In this document: positions 16,029-24,994 of the stretch, piece by piece
How the letters are laid out: the number at the start of each line of letters is the position of its first letter
Position numbering within the stretch: position 1 is the stretch's first letter
Source of the DNA: Hahella chejuensis KCTC 2396
Lineage (GTDB): Bacteria; Pseudomonadota; Gammaproteobacteria; Pseudomonadales; Oleiphilaceae
Assembly: GCF_000012985.1 (NCBI RefSeq)
Contig: NC_007645.1
Location: forward strand, 248,001 to 312,000
DNA: 64,000 nucleotides
Direction: 5' to 3'
Made by a program: the position numbers and the translations under genes
Notes under the pieces: model-generated
The model's database searches: none
The model's input: the letters and a program-made list of their open reading frames with translations, nothing else
Told to the model about the DNA's origin: nothing

Positions 16029-19000
16029 TTAATTTATGTCAGTCACAGCGGTGGTCGTTACGGTCAGTGTGGTCGCATCTTTGTCGGATGCGTTAAAGCG
16101 GAAGGTGACTTGGCTTTCTTCCGTCAGGGTCAGGCTGAGGTTATCGCCGTCGGCGGTAAGCGCGGCGGTTTCCCCCGGCGTCAGCGTCAGGCCTCCGCCG
16201 AGGTTGATGGCCGCCCAGTCCGCATCGGCGATTTTCAGGCCGTAGCTCCCCGCCGCAAGAGTCAGTGTGGCGACATAGTCGCCATTGCTGCTGAAGGTCA
16301 GGGGCGTATCAGTACTCCAGCCGTTCATGTCCCCGCGCAGATACACCGTGGTTGCGCCGTAAGGCGGAATGGCGGAGGGATCTTTGTTGTCGTAATTCAC
16401 CGGCAGGCCGGCGCCTTGTGACGCCCCCTGGGGTTTGACGAAGACGGCGCTGGTGAGGGCGGGGACGGTGAAGCTGTCGCCGCTGCTTGTAGCGCCTGCC
16501 GCCACGGGATCGGCGCCGGAGGCCTGGGCGTCGATCAATTGGAAGCCGCTGGCGCTGGGAACAGTGATAGTCTGCTGCGCGCCAGTGGCGTTGATGATCG
16601 CTACGATAGCGTCGTGATCAGGATCAAGATCGGTCAGGCCGGTTCCATCGTCGATGGACATGGCGATCAGACCGGGAATCTGGCTTGAACCCACATTATG
16701 GAAGTCCACTCGCGCTTTGATATCAGCGGCGCTTTCCAGACGGAACAGCTTGCTGCCGCTGCGAATGCGCAGGAAGTCGCGGAATATGGCGGCGGCGTCG
16801 GTAATCTGAGCGGCTGACGTTTGCGCATTGGCGTTGGCGATAATGCTCTGGATCAACGGCCAGTTGGCGCCGTCTTTATCTTCTCTCGGCAGCCCGACAT
16901 TCCAGTTGTTGTCGGCGTAGCTGAAGTCCACTTTATTGAACCAGTCGCCGGAATCGTAACTATCGCGCTGCATGGACTTGGAGCGCAGGATTTCCGATCC
17001 CATGTGCAGGAAAGGCACGCCCTGGCTCAACAGTGGAATGCTGAGGGCCAGCAATTGCATGCGCACGCGATCCTGGGCGCTGACGTCCGTAGCGATCTTG
17101 TACTGGTTGTTGTCCCACAAGGTCTGATTGTCGTGCTTGGAAACGTAATTGATCGTGTCAGCCGGGTCTTTCGCATAAGCGGTAGGCTGGCCGTTGTAGT
17201 CCAGATTAGCGCCGACGTTGGTGGCGCCGGAGGCGTCCACCAGCACGAAGTCCGTCAGGTTGCCCGCCATGCCGACGCGAATATTATCGGTCAGGCCCAG
17301 TAGCGTGGCTTTTTCTGTATCGGAGCCGCTGTTGAACTCGTTGGGCAGGGTATACAGCCCGTTAGCGAAGCCCTGGTTGGCGCGCAGGCTGTCTGCGGAA
17401 TCAAAGGGACCGCCGCCGCGAACCGCGTCGCGCAGGCGGTCGGTGAAGGTGCCGATCTGGCTGCCGCTCATATTGAGCTGCGTGGCCTGGACGAAACGGG
17501 CGTCATTCTGCACTTCGCCGAAGTTCCAGCCTTCGCCATAGAAGTAGACGTTGCTGCGTACGGCGCGCACTTTGGCGAGGGCGGATTCGATGCCGGATTT
17601 GGGATGATGGCCCATCAGATCGAAGCGGAACGAATCGATGTGATAGTCACGGGCCCACACCACCAGTGAATCCTCCATCAACTTCTGGAACATGGCGGCC
17701 TCGGTGGCGGTGTTGGAGCAACAGGTGGAGTTTTCCACCGCGCCGGATTCAGGATTCAGGCGCTGGTAATACCCGGGAACAATCTTGTCCAGCACGGATT
17801 TTTCAGCGGCGCCGGCGTCGTTAGTGTGGTTATACACCACATCCATGACCACATTCAGTCCCATATCATGCAGCGCCTTCACCATACGACGGAATTCCAG
17901 AATGCGCGAGGTTCCCTCCGGTTCATTGGCGTAGCCGCCTTCCGGCGCGGTGTAGTGATAAGGGTCATAGCCCCAGTTAAAGCTGTCCAGGGCGCGCAGA
18001 TCGTTCATCAACGCCTGGGCGCAGCCGCTTGCGGGGTCGCAAGCTTCCAGTACGCTGCGCAGGGTGGCGGAGTCCGTTACGGATGTATCTCCGCACAGGG
18101 CGGCGGCGCTGCGGAGTGCGCAGAATTCGGCTTTGGTGCTGTCCAGGTCAGCGCGGGCGCCCTGGCGTTCGTCAACCGTAGCGATATCGAACGCAGGCAG
18201 CAGGTGAAGGTGGGTTAATCCCGCGTCTTTTAAGGCTTGCAGATGCGTCATGCTTTCCCGGCCAGGTTCGGTGTACGCCAGGAATTTACCGTTATAAGCG
18301 GCTGTGCCGTTGTTATCTGAGCCGCTGAAGTCGCGAATATGCGTTTCGTAGATGATAATGTCCTCCGGCGCTGCTACGGCGTAAGCGGAGGGATCGGCGT
18401 CTGCGCTCCAGCCGCTTGGTTGCAGGGCGGCGTCATTCAAATCCGCCACCTGGCTGTATTCGCTGTTGGCGGAGAGGCTGAGAGAATAGGGATCGGTGAC
18501 GTCGAACGTTTCAACGCCGCCGGTCTGAGGGTGATACACCTTCACTTCATAGCGGTAGTAGCGGCCGTTGTCATTCTGGTCGCTGGCGAAAGTCCAGACG
18601 CCGCTGGCGCTGTCTTCCGTCATGACGTCGGCGGAAAGCAGATTTTTATCTGCGTCATAACGTTTCAACTTCACGCTTTGCGCCGTCGGCGCCCAGAGTT
18701 TGTAGACGGTGGCGCCGGCAGTGACGGCGCCCAGTTGCGCGTCGGCGGCGGCTTCGGCATAGAGCGCATCCAACGCGCCTCGCGTCTGCACTTGCGTGGC
18801 GTCGCGCAACTCGCCGCCGGTGCTGAATTGCGCCACGACCAGTTGTTCTTTCAGCAACGCTTTGGCGTCGACTGAGTCAGGCAAAGTCCAGGCGCTGTAA
18901 GAGGCCAGATGTGGAAAACGGGCTTTGACCTGATCGCTCAAGCTGGAGGAGGTCAGTTCAATCGTTTCGCCTCCGCTCAGTTCGCCAGTGGCGGGGTTCA

Positions 19001-19607
19001 CGGTGATTGAGGCGTTAGCGGAATGGTACAGACGCACGCTGCCGGAGCCGTTATAGGCGATGAGGTCGGCGTCCAGCCAATGGGCTTTGGCGCCTTCCAG
19101 CGCGACGGGGGGACTGGTTAGCGGATCGGGATAAAGTACGCCCACTCCGCTGAAGGAAAAGGCGTCGTCGCCCAGGGTCGCTTTGGAGTAGGTATGGTCC
19201 TGACCGCCGAGATCCTTGTCATCGCCTTTGTGCATAATCAGATTGAATGACGACCAATTGGCGCTGTCGAAATCAATCACGTAATACGCGCCGTATTTGC
19301 TGCTGACGCCTGTGGCGGGGAGGGGGTTGGACCAGCTGGTTTCACCGCCGCTGATGTATTCGCTGGAGCTGAAAGCAGCGCCGGAGGCGCTCCACAGGTG
19401 CAGTCCCCAGCCGTCGTAATTGTTGTCTTCGCGTTTGTAGTAAATAACGGCCTGGGAGGCGGTGGGCGTGTAGAGGCCGTCATCGCCGTCACTAGTTCCA
19501 TCGCCTTTATCGCCGCCCCCGTTGGAGCAGCCGAACAGGGTCAGTAGAGTCAACGCCAGCAAGACGCTGACGCCTTGCCTGCAGTTCCATGTAAAACAAC
19601 GTTTCAT
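16029..19607 (-). CDS. pulA: Pullulanase, GH13 lipoprotein
   Basis: A 1192-residue starch-debranching enzyme that hydrolyses alpha-1,6 bonds in pullulan and amylopectin. The lipoprotein signal peptide ends at LFGC (Cys27), followed by a Gly/Asp linker. A CBM41-like starch-binding region comes first (VIYYKREDNNYDGWGLHLW), then the N-terminal pullulanase domains, then the GH13 barrel with the pullulanase motif NWGYDPYHY. The nucleophile is Asp663 (FRFDLMGHH), the acid Glu695-region residue in YGEGWNFGE (about 692) and the third acid Asp826 (SKHDNQ). The last 110 residues (VYLRGDMNGWSTD) form a further starch-binding-like domain. A secretion system is needed to reach the surface and is not in the window. 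Confidence 0.94.
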   Translation of the reverse strand: MKRCFTWNCRQGVSVLLALTLLTLFGCSNGGGDKGDGTSDGDDGLYTPTASQAVIYYKREDNNYDGWGLHLWSASGAAFSSSEYISGGETSWSNPLPATGVSSKYGAYYVIDFDSANWSSFNLIMHKGDDKDLGGQDHTYSKATLGDDAFSFSGVGVLYPDPLTSPPVALEGAKAHWLDADLIAYNGSGSVRLYHSANASITVNPATGELSGGETIELTSSSLSDQVKARFPHLASYSAWTLPDSVDAKALLKEQLVVAQFSTGGELRDATQVQTRGALDALYAEAAADAQLGAVTAGATVYKLWAPTAQSVKLKRYDADKNLLSADVMTEDSASGVWTFASDQNDNGRYYRYEVKVYHPQTGGVETFDVTDPYSLSLSANSEYSQVADLNDAALQPSGWSADADPSAYAVAAPEDIIIYETHIRDFSGSDNNGTAAYNGKFLAYTEPGRESMTHLQALKDAGLTHLHLLPAFDIATVDERQGARADLDSTKAEFCALRSAAALCGDTSVTDSATLRSVLEACDPASGCAQALMNDLRALDSFNWGYDPYHYTAPEGGYANEPEGTSRILEFRRMVKALHDMGLNVVMDVVYNHTNDAGAAEKSVLDKIVPGYYQRLNPESGAVENSTCCSNTATEAAMFQKLMEDSLVVWARDYHIDSFRFDLMGHHPKSGIESALAKVRAVRSNVYFYGEGWNFGEVQNDARFVQATQLNMSGSQIGTFTDRLRDAVRGGGPFDSADSLRANQGFANGLYTLPNEFNSGSDTEKATLLGLTDNIRVGMAGNLTDFVLVDASGATNVGANLDYNGQPTAYAKDPADTINYVSKHDNQTLWDNNQYKIATDVSAQDRVRMQLLALSIPLLSQGVPFLHMGSEILRSKSMQRDSYDSGDWFNKVDFSYADNNWNVGLPREDKDGANWPLIQSIIANANAQTSAAQITDAAAIFRDFLRIRSGSKLFRLESAADIKARVDFHNVGSSQIPGLIAMSIDDGTGLTDLDPDHDAIVAIINATGAQQTITVPSASGFQLIDAQASGADPVAAGATSSGDSFTVPALTSAVFVKPQGASQGAGLPVNYDNKDPSAIPPYGATTVYLRGDMNGWSTDTPLTFSSNGDYVATLTLAAGSYGLKIADADWAAINLGGGLTLTPGETAALTADGDNLSLTLTEESQVTFRFNASDKDATTLTVTTTAVTDIN

Positions 19608-19926
19608 AGAGGTACGCCTTTCTGATTATATTTGTTGTTGCTTTGAGTGCGTTTGGTGAGGCTATGCTAATGGCAACGCGCGCCCCTCACCAACCAGCCG
19701 CCCGAGCCGTGGATGCGCGATATTGTATTTTATAATCAATAGGTTACGTAGTTTATACGGACGGCGATCGAATCCAGATAGCGAAATTCCCCCCTAAAAT
19801 CCCCCCTGGAGGAGATGGCGCAGGCTTATCCTCCTTGCTGGCGGCGCAGATCGGCGTATAAAAGATGAAAATACGCCCCCAGGGTCATCCCCAGGGGCGC
19901 TGAGAGGCCAGGTTGGAGGGAGTGCG
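19608..19926. other. Gene-free region between pullulanase and sugar-binding protein genes
   Basis: A 319-bp region that must hold the pullulanase promoter (minus strand) and the end of the sugar-binding protein gene. It is AT-rich at 19720-19760, with ATTGTATTTTATAATCAAT, a likely promoter area. A hairpin for the upstream gene lies at 19874-19899. On the minus strand GGGGATGACC resembles a MalT box at 8 of 10 positions, but it lies within that hairpin, so I give it little weight. Confidence 0.4.
19874..19899 (-). terminator. Terminator of the sugar-binding protein gene
   Basis: CGCCCC/GGGGCG arms with further partial pairing inside, followed on the minus strand by a T-rich run (TATTTTCATCTTTT). 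It lies about 30 bp after the stop of the gene at 19927. Confidence 0.65.
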
Positions 19927-21186
19927 TCAGTTGATGGCGTAGGAGCCGTAGCGCATGCGTTTGGCCAGTGTGACAGTGGCTTTTTCCGGGCTCATGCCGG
20001 GATCGTGCAGAAACTCGTGCAACACGGCGTAGAACTCTTCCTGCACCCGCGCGGTGGTGGCCATACCGTGGGCGATGCTGGGCAGCAAACCGCCGTTTTT
20101 CTCCGCCGCCAGAAAGTCCGCGCGGCTCAGGCGGGCGCAGTCGTCGAACTGGTCCAGGCTGACATCCCTGCGCGCAGGGATGGAGCCTTTTTTCAGATTG
20201 AACACATTCTGGAAAGTCTCGCTCATGATGGCGTCCGCCAGGTCCTGTTGCGCGGCTTGGGCGCTTTCAGATTTGAGCTGGAACATCACCAGCGTGTCGA
20301 TGTTGTAGAGAAACTGGTTGGACGTGCCCGGCATGGGCGCGCAGAGGAAATCTTTACCGGCCTTCTGGCCCGCTTTTTCAAACTCGCCTTTGGCCCAGTC
20401 GCCCATGAACTGGAACGCGGCCTGACCATTGATGACCGCCTGGGTGGCGACGTTCCAGTCCTGGCTTTTCAGGTCAGTCTTGAAATAAGGCTGCAAGCGG
20501 CGGAATTGCGCCAGCACTTTGGTCATAGTGTCGCTTTTGATGACGCCATAGTCGTTCTCAACAAAAGCCAGCCGATAGAACTCTTCGCCGCCCACCGCCA
20601 GCGCGACGGACTCGAACACGGTGGCGTCCTGCCAGGACTGGTCGCCATGAGCGATGACCGGATAGCCTTTGGCTTGAATCTTCTTCGCGGCGGTTTCGAA
20701 CTCTTCCCAGGTGGTGGGAACGGCGACGCCGACGTCATCAAGAATGCGTTTGTTGATCCACATCCAGTTGACCCGGTGCACGTTTACGGGCGTGGAAACA
20801 TAGTGGCCGCGAAATTTGGCGACGTCCGCGATCACGGGAGGCAGTTTCTCGTCCCATTGCTGCTTCTGCGCCAACTCGTCCAGATTCTGCAGAAAACCCA
20901 ATCTGGCCCAGCGTTCGATATCCGGGCCCTTGACCATGGCGGAAGCGGGCGGGTCGCCCTGGATCACGCGCTTTTTCAGTTCGGCGTTGGCGCTTTCGCC
21001 GCCGCCCCCCGGGACCACAAAGTCGCGCCAGGTATGCCCGCCTTTTTTCACCAGATCCTTCAGCACGTCGATGGCGGCGGCCTCTCCCCCGGAGGTCCAG
21101 TAATGCAGCACCTCGACTTCGCCGGCCGTTGCGGCCTGACTCTGCCAGCATAGCGCCAATGAGAGAAGGATCGTTTTCTTATTCAT
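19927..21186 (-). CDS. Sugar ABC transporter substrate-binding protein (GtsA-like)
   Basis: A 419-residue periplasmic binding protein with a signal peptide ending at AATA-GE. The fold and motifs follow the extracellular solute-binding family 1 that binds glucose or mannose (VLHYWTSGGEAAAIDVLK; CAPMPGT; MGDWAKGEFEK). The usual permease and ATPase genes (gtsBC, malK-like) are not next to it: the pullulanase gene lies downstream, and an isochorismatase-like gene lies beyond a 518-bp gap upstream. It may serve a transporter encoded elsewhere or act as a sugar sensor. Its proximity to pullulanase suggests a link to starch or glucan use, which is inference. Confidence 0.88.
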   Translation of the reverse strand: MNKKTILLSLALCWQSQAATAGEVEVLHYWTSGGEAAAIDVLKDLVKKGGHTWRDFVVPGGGGESANAELKKRVIQGDPPASAMVKGPDIERWARLGFLQNLDELAQKQQWDEKLPPVIADVAKFRGHYVSTPVNVHRVNWMWINKRILDDVGVAVPTTWEEFETAAKKIQAKGYPVIAHGDQSWQDATVFESVALAVGGEEFYRLAFVENDYGVIKSDTMTKVLAQFRRLQPYFKTDLKSQDWNVATQAVINGQAAFQFMGDWAKGEFEKAGQKAGKDFLCAPMPGTSNQFLYNIDTLVMFQLKSESAQAAQQDLADAIMSETFQNVFNLKKGSIPARRDVSLDQFDDCARLSRADFLAAEKNGGLLPSIAHGMATTARVQEEFYAVLHEFLHDPGMSPEKATVTLAKRMRYGSYAIN

Positions 21187-21704
21187 GGGTTTTCTCCTCG
21201 TGCGAACTTAAACTGCAGTTCAATTGAGCCACGCTGCCGGTTTCCGAAACGACGCCAAACGCCGCAGCCTTTCGGTCCGGCTTTCTTAATCGTTTAACGT
21301 ACAACGCCCGCACTCCGGCGAGCCCTGGCGCTTTCCCCGCCAGCCTCCCTGCATTCCGGACAAACTGCAGTCTGCAATTCGGGCCGGCTTCCTTACCCGC
21401 CGCCGACGCTCCAACAGGAAAAGAGTCGGTCCGGTCAGGTCGCGCGCTTGCTGCGGCTACCTTCCCACGCTAAAGGGGAAATGGGTAAAAGACTTACGGC
21501 TTTTGGGGAATTTCATTCGGGAAAGTAATCTGCAGGCGGCCAGTGAACTGTCCATACTGTAAAACGCCAGCCATGGGCGGCGACTCTCTCCATCAAGGCG
21601 GCAAAGGTAATGAAAAGCGGCGGCATTGCAATCGGAAAATGCGAGCGGGCCGCCTGAATGTGACAGACAGCCCGGTTTTCTGCTTTTTCTTATGGGGCAG
21701 GAAG
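21187..21704. other. Gene-free region upstream of sugar-binding protein gene
   Basis: A 518-bp stretch without a convincing gene. A perfect palindrome AACTGCAGTT lies at 21211-21220, 25 bp before the start of the sugar-binding protein gene, and is a possible operator. A short open frame starting at 21543 with a CPYC...C pattern was considered and not accepted. Nothing else is apparent. Confidence 0.4.
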
Positions 21705-22292
21705 TTAGATCAGCTTATGTTGTTGCAGGAAGCCATCCGCCGTCGTGACTTCGGCGAAGAAGCCGATGACGCTGGCGAGCATGGCCCGTTGCACTTGCTC
21801 CGCCGGGACGCTCTCTCCGTCAAGAATAAGGTCGCGGGTGGCGGTGGCGTCGCCGATCAGAGTGACGCCGTAGCCATGCTCCGCCGCGGCGCGCACCGTG
21901 GTGTTGACGCACATGTGCGTCATCATGCCGACGATCACCAGATGTTTGATGCCCTGCTTCTCTAAGAGTTGATCCAGTTCGGTGCGAAGGAAGCTGCTGG
22001 GGTAGTTTTTCACGACGACGGTTTCATCTGCTTCAGGCGTGACGGAAGCGTGAATCTTTTGCCCTTCCGTACCGGGAAGAAAGAACCCGCGGTCGCCAAC
22101 CATTTCATGCTGGATGTGGATCACCGGCAAGCTGGCGCGGCGGAATCCCTGCAACACCCTGGCGGCCTGCGCGGCGGCCTGTTCGGATTGATGCAGCGCC
22201 ATGGCGCCGCCAGGGAAGTAGTCGTTCTGGATGTCGATTAACAGCAATGCTGTGTTGTGTAGGTTGATCGCTGGCAGGTTGGTCGCAGTCAT
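21705..22292 (-). CDS. Isochorismatase-family cysteine hydrolase
   Basis: A 195-residue enzyme with the family triad: Asp20 in LLLIDIQNDYF, Lys95 in VVKNYPSSF and Cys128 in VGMMTHMCVNTT. Family members hydrolyse amides or vinyl ethers (nicotinamidase, N-carbamoylsarcosine amidase, isochorismatase). The substrate cannot be told from the sequence. It is divergent from a GlxA-type AraC regulator gene, and a perfect palindrome lies between the two, so it is probably the regulator's target. No signal peptide; cytoplasmic. Confidence 0.9.
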   Translation of the reverse strand: MTATNLPAINLHNTALLLIDIQNDYFPGGAMALHQSEQAAAQAARVLQGFRRASLPVIHIQHEMVGDRGFFLPGTEGQKIHASVTPEADETVVVKNYPSSFLRTELDQLLEKQGIKHLVIVGMMTHMCVNTTVRAAAEHGYGVTLIGDATATRDLILDGESVPAEQVQRAMLASVIGFFAEVTTADGFLQQHKLI

Positions 22293-22411
22293 GCTTGTCT
22301 CCTTTTGTCTTCAATAGGGTTCAGGTGGCCTGCCCCGCTGGCTTGGCGATGGGGTTCGGCTGGCGGATCAGGTTGAGGACTATCTTAGGGACTGGAGGCG
22401 GGATATGCTGA

Positions 22412-22425
22412 TGTCGTAAACGACA
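22412..22425. promoter_or_regulatory. Candidate operator palindrome TGTCGTAAACGACA
   Basis: A 14-bp inverted repeat TGTCGT-AA-ACGACA lies in the space between the isochorismatase-like gene and the AraC-type regulator gene, about 20 bp before the regulator's start. TGTCG cores are known for AraC-type regulators of the ArgR/GATase1 class in Pseudomonas. Use by this regulator is inferred from position. Confidence 0.45.
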
Positions 22426-22445
22426 AATGCGGGGTGGATTACGAC

Positions 22446-23447
22446 ATGGCGCAAACCCAATCAGGCATCAAACGTTACGAGGTGGGCGTGCTGCTTTATC
22501 CCACTTCCATGCAGTCGGCGGTGTTTGGACTGAAAGACTTGTTATCCGTGGCGGAAGAATACCGGCGGCAGGCGGCGTCGCCGCATTGGCCTGAGTTGCG
22601 GGTCAGTTTTTGGCGCACAGGGGAGGACGCCGGGCAGCCGGGTCTGAGTTCCCGTCCGCTGCATGAGGCGCTGCAGGCGGCTCCAGACGTGCTTATCGTT
22701 CCGCCCTGCTTTGACGCTCTGGCGGTGGACTGGCGCCAACCGGCGCTGACAACCGGATTGCAGGCGTTGCATGAGCATGGCGCCATCATGGCGTCCGCCT
22801 GCGCCGGCAGTTTCGCCCTGGCCGGCGCGGGTTTACTGGATGGCCGTAAAGCCACGACCCACTGGCGGCTGGCGAAGGATTTTCAGGCCATGTTTCCGTT
22901 GGTTGAGCTGGTGGAGGATGAGTTGCTGGTGGATCAGGGCGACGTGGTCACCGCGGGCGGCGTCAGCGCCTGGATGGATCTGGGGCTGCGTATGATTCAA
23001 CGGGTGACCTCCGCCTCCCTGACCATGAACCTGGGCAAGTTTTTTCTGGTGGATACTGGCCCTCGTCGCCAGCAGTATTATCAATTGTTCGCCCCGGATT
23101 TCTCCCACGGCGACAGCGCCGTGCGCAAACTGCAGTTATGGTTGCAGGAACGCATGGCGCAGGACGTCTCGCTTGAAGAAATGGCGGCTGTGGCCCGGGT
23201 TGGCGAGCGTACGCTGCAACGGCGTTTTCGCAAAGCCCTGGGCATGACGCCGCTGCAATATGTGCAGCAACTGCGCATTCAACGCGCCAGGGAGCTTCTG
23301 GAAACCAGCATGGCGACAGTGGAGCGTATTATCTGGGATGTGGGCTACGAAGACCCCAGCTCTTTTCGCAAACTGTTCAAACTCGCCACCGGCCTGACCA
23401 TGACGGAGTATCGCGCCCGCTTTCAGCCAACCTGTATGAGCTGGTGA
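22446..23447 (+). CDS. GlxA-type transcriptional regulator (DJ-1/PfpI plus AraC HTH)
   Basis: A regulator of 333 residues from the ATG at 22446, preceded by GGGGTGGA; a GTG four codons upstream (22434) is an alternative start. Residues about 5-190 form a DJ-1/PfpI-like domain with the elbow SACAGSFALA, which binds a ligand rather than acting as an enzyme in this family. The C-terminal 100 residues form the AraC-type double helix-turn-helix, with ERTLQRRFRKALGMTPLQYV and DVGYEDPSSFRKLFK. It is likely to control the divergent isochorismatase-like gene through the palindrome between them. The inducer is unknown, often an amine or amino acid in this class. Confidence 0.9.
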   Translation: MAQTQSGIKRYEVGVLLYPTSMQSAVFGLKDLLSVAEEYRRQAASPHWPELRVSFWRTGEDAGQPGLSSRPLHEALQAAPDVLIVPPCFDALAVDWRQPALTTGLQALHEHGAIMASACAGSFALAGAGLLDGRKATTHWRLAKDFQAMFPLVELVEDELLVDQGDVVTAGGVSAWMDLGLRMIQRVTSASLTMNLGKFFLVDTGPRRQQYYQLFAPDFSHGDSAVRKLQLWLQERMAQDVSLEEMAAVARVGERTLQRRFRKALGMTPLQYVQQLRIQRARELLETSMATVERIIWDVGYEDPSSFRKLFKLATGLTMTEYRARFQPTCMSW

Positions 23448-23453
23448 CCCGCT

Positions 23454-24878
23454 TCAAGAACTGGCGCTTTGCGACTGCTCGGACAGCTGCAGCAGGCCAA
23501 GCTGGGCCTGCTGGGTAAAGTGGCAGAAGGAAAAAAACTGCTCCGGTGACGGACGCGTGCGACAATCCGCGTTATCGGCGTATATCAGTCCGACAATGCG
23601 CGGGCCTACGCGCAACGGCGTGAACATGCTCGGCGTGCGTCCGATCAGGCGGTCGAAGTCCGGTCCGCGCAGAATCCGCCAGGCGGGATCGTCCGCATTG
23701 GTGAAACAACCGCTTTGCAGCGCTTTCGCCATGGCCGCGAGCAGGCTGTCTGACTCCAGATTGACGTAGAAATTTTCTTTCCAGTGATCCGTATGCGGCC
23801 CCAGCACCTTCTTCGGAACCAGTTGCTTCTGGCTGCGGTCGGTCATCAGCAGCGCCACGCGGGTCAGGCCGACTGCGCGGTGCAGGCCTTCCACTACCGT
23901 CATGAGTATCAAGTTGATGTCAGGCTTTTCCGTCAGCATCACTGACAGGTCGCGCAGAATCTGCAACTGCAACGCCGGGTCTGCCGGTTGCGGCGGCGTT
24001 TGTTCGCCGGCGTAGCGGGCGTTATGGCCGGGGATATGGTTGACAATCTGTTTCATGCCGATGGCCGCGGCGATTTTTGCCGCCTCCTGAGCGTTGGTTT
24101 TCAGGCGCTGCTCCAGGTTGTCCGGTTGCTCGTTCAACTGCGAGGCGAGGTGGTTGATGGACTGTCGTAAGGTAGGCGAATTCCAGCCCTGTTCGGCCTC
24201 TTCCACCAGGCCAACGATACTGCGGATCATCGTCACCATCTGGTTGTCCGCCTTGCCGCCGCTGACTACTGCTTGCAGCAGCGGGCCCAGTTTCCAGCAG
24301 TCCACCAGCCCCCGTGTGATGGCGGGGAAAGTGGCGCCGAGAACCTGTTTCTGGGCGGTGACCGGCTCCTCCCGAACCAATAGCTCATCAAGGGCCTCCG
24401 CCTGCGGCGTGCGACAGGACCAGAACGCCAGCTCGCCAATATTGCTGAGCAACGCGGCGATGAAAATCTCTTCACTGCGCGATGGCGTGAATTTGCCCAG
24501 CAAACGCTTGGCCTGCACCGCCGCATGCAGTGCGCGGGCGAGGCTTTTCTGTAAATGGATGCGGGGCGATTTGCTTAACAGCGCGTCGATCACCAGGGAG
24601 GAAACGGCGATAGAGCGAACGGTTTCGAAGCCCAGCAGCATGATGGAGCGACTGATGGTGCTCACCGGCTGACAGGATGGATTATAGAAGGCGGTGTTGG
24701 ATTGCCGGATGACTTGCGAAGTCAGGTCGGCGTCTTTCAATATGACGTCCGCCAGCTGCTGTACGGAACAGTCGCCGGTAGCGGTGAGCTCGTTGATTTC
24801 CCGCATTGTCTGAGAAAGTACGGGCAATTCGACTCGGCTCAGAAAGTCGACCCAGGCTTGGCAGTTCTTGGCGATCAT
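23454..24878 (-). CDS. HDOD domain signalling protein
   Basis: A 474-residue protein. Residues about 10-210 form an HDOD domain (VELPVLSQTMREINEL; ILKDADLTSQVIRQSNTAFYN; SISRSIMLLGFETVRSIAVS), an HD-like fold without catalytic metal ligands. Residues from about 300 to the end resemble a GAF-type sensor (LQILRDLSVMLTEKPDINLIL; RVGPRIVGLIYADN). Such proteins occur in stress, motility and cyclic-di-GMP signalling. It is convergent with the GlxA-type regulator gene (6 bp apart) and single. Partner unknown. Confidence 0.88.
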   Translation of the reverse strand: MIAKNCQAWVDFLSRVELPVLSQTMREINELTATGDCSVQQLADVILKDADLTSQVIRQSNTAFYNPSCQPVSTISRSIMLLGFETVRSIAVSSLVIDALLSKSPRIHLQKSLARALHAAVQAKRLLGKFTPSRSEEIFIAALLSNIGELAFWSCRTPQAEALDELLVREEPVTAQKQVLGATFPAITRGLVDCWKLGPLLQAVVSGGKADNQMVTMIRSIVGLVEEAEQGWNSPTLRQSINHLASQLNEQPDNLEQRLKTNAQEAAKIAAAIGMKQIVNHIPGHNARYAGEQTPPQPADPALQLQILRDLSVMLTEKPDINLILMTVVEGLHRAVGLTRVALLMTDRSQKQLVPKKVLGPHTDHWKENFYVNLESDSLLAAMAKALQSGCFTNADDPAWRILRGPDFDRLIGRTPSMFTPLRVGPRIVGLIYADNADCRTRPSPEQFFSFCHFTQQAQLGLLQLSEQSQSASS

Positions 24879-24994
24879 TAAAGGTCCCCCCTGTCGCCCA
24901 GTATGACCGGCGAAACAGGGGAATTCCGTAACGGTTTTGCAACCGGACTTGTACGGAAGGTGTGAACTCTGTGCAGATTTGCGTTAGTCAGTGA

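Noticed and set aside
19884-19894. MalT-box-like GGGGATGACC on the minus strand upstream of pullulanase
   Set aside because: A single imperfect site inside the hairpin that follows the neighbouring gene, about 280 bp from the pullulanase start; MalT control usually needs several ordered sites.
21543-21965. Open frame with an N-terminal CPYC...C pattern resembling a zinc ribbon of an IS1-type transposase
   Set aside because: Most of the frame runs antisense through the well-supported isochorismatase-like gene, and the short free part has no other transposase feature or inverted repeats.
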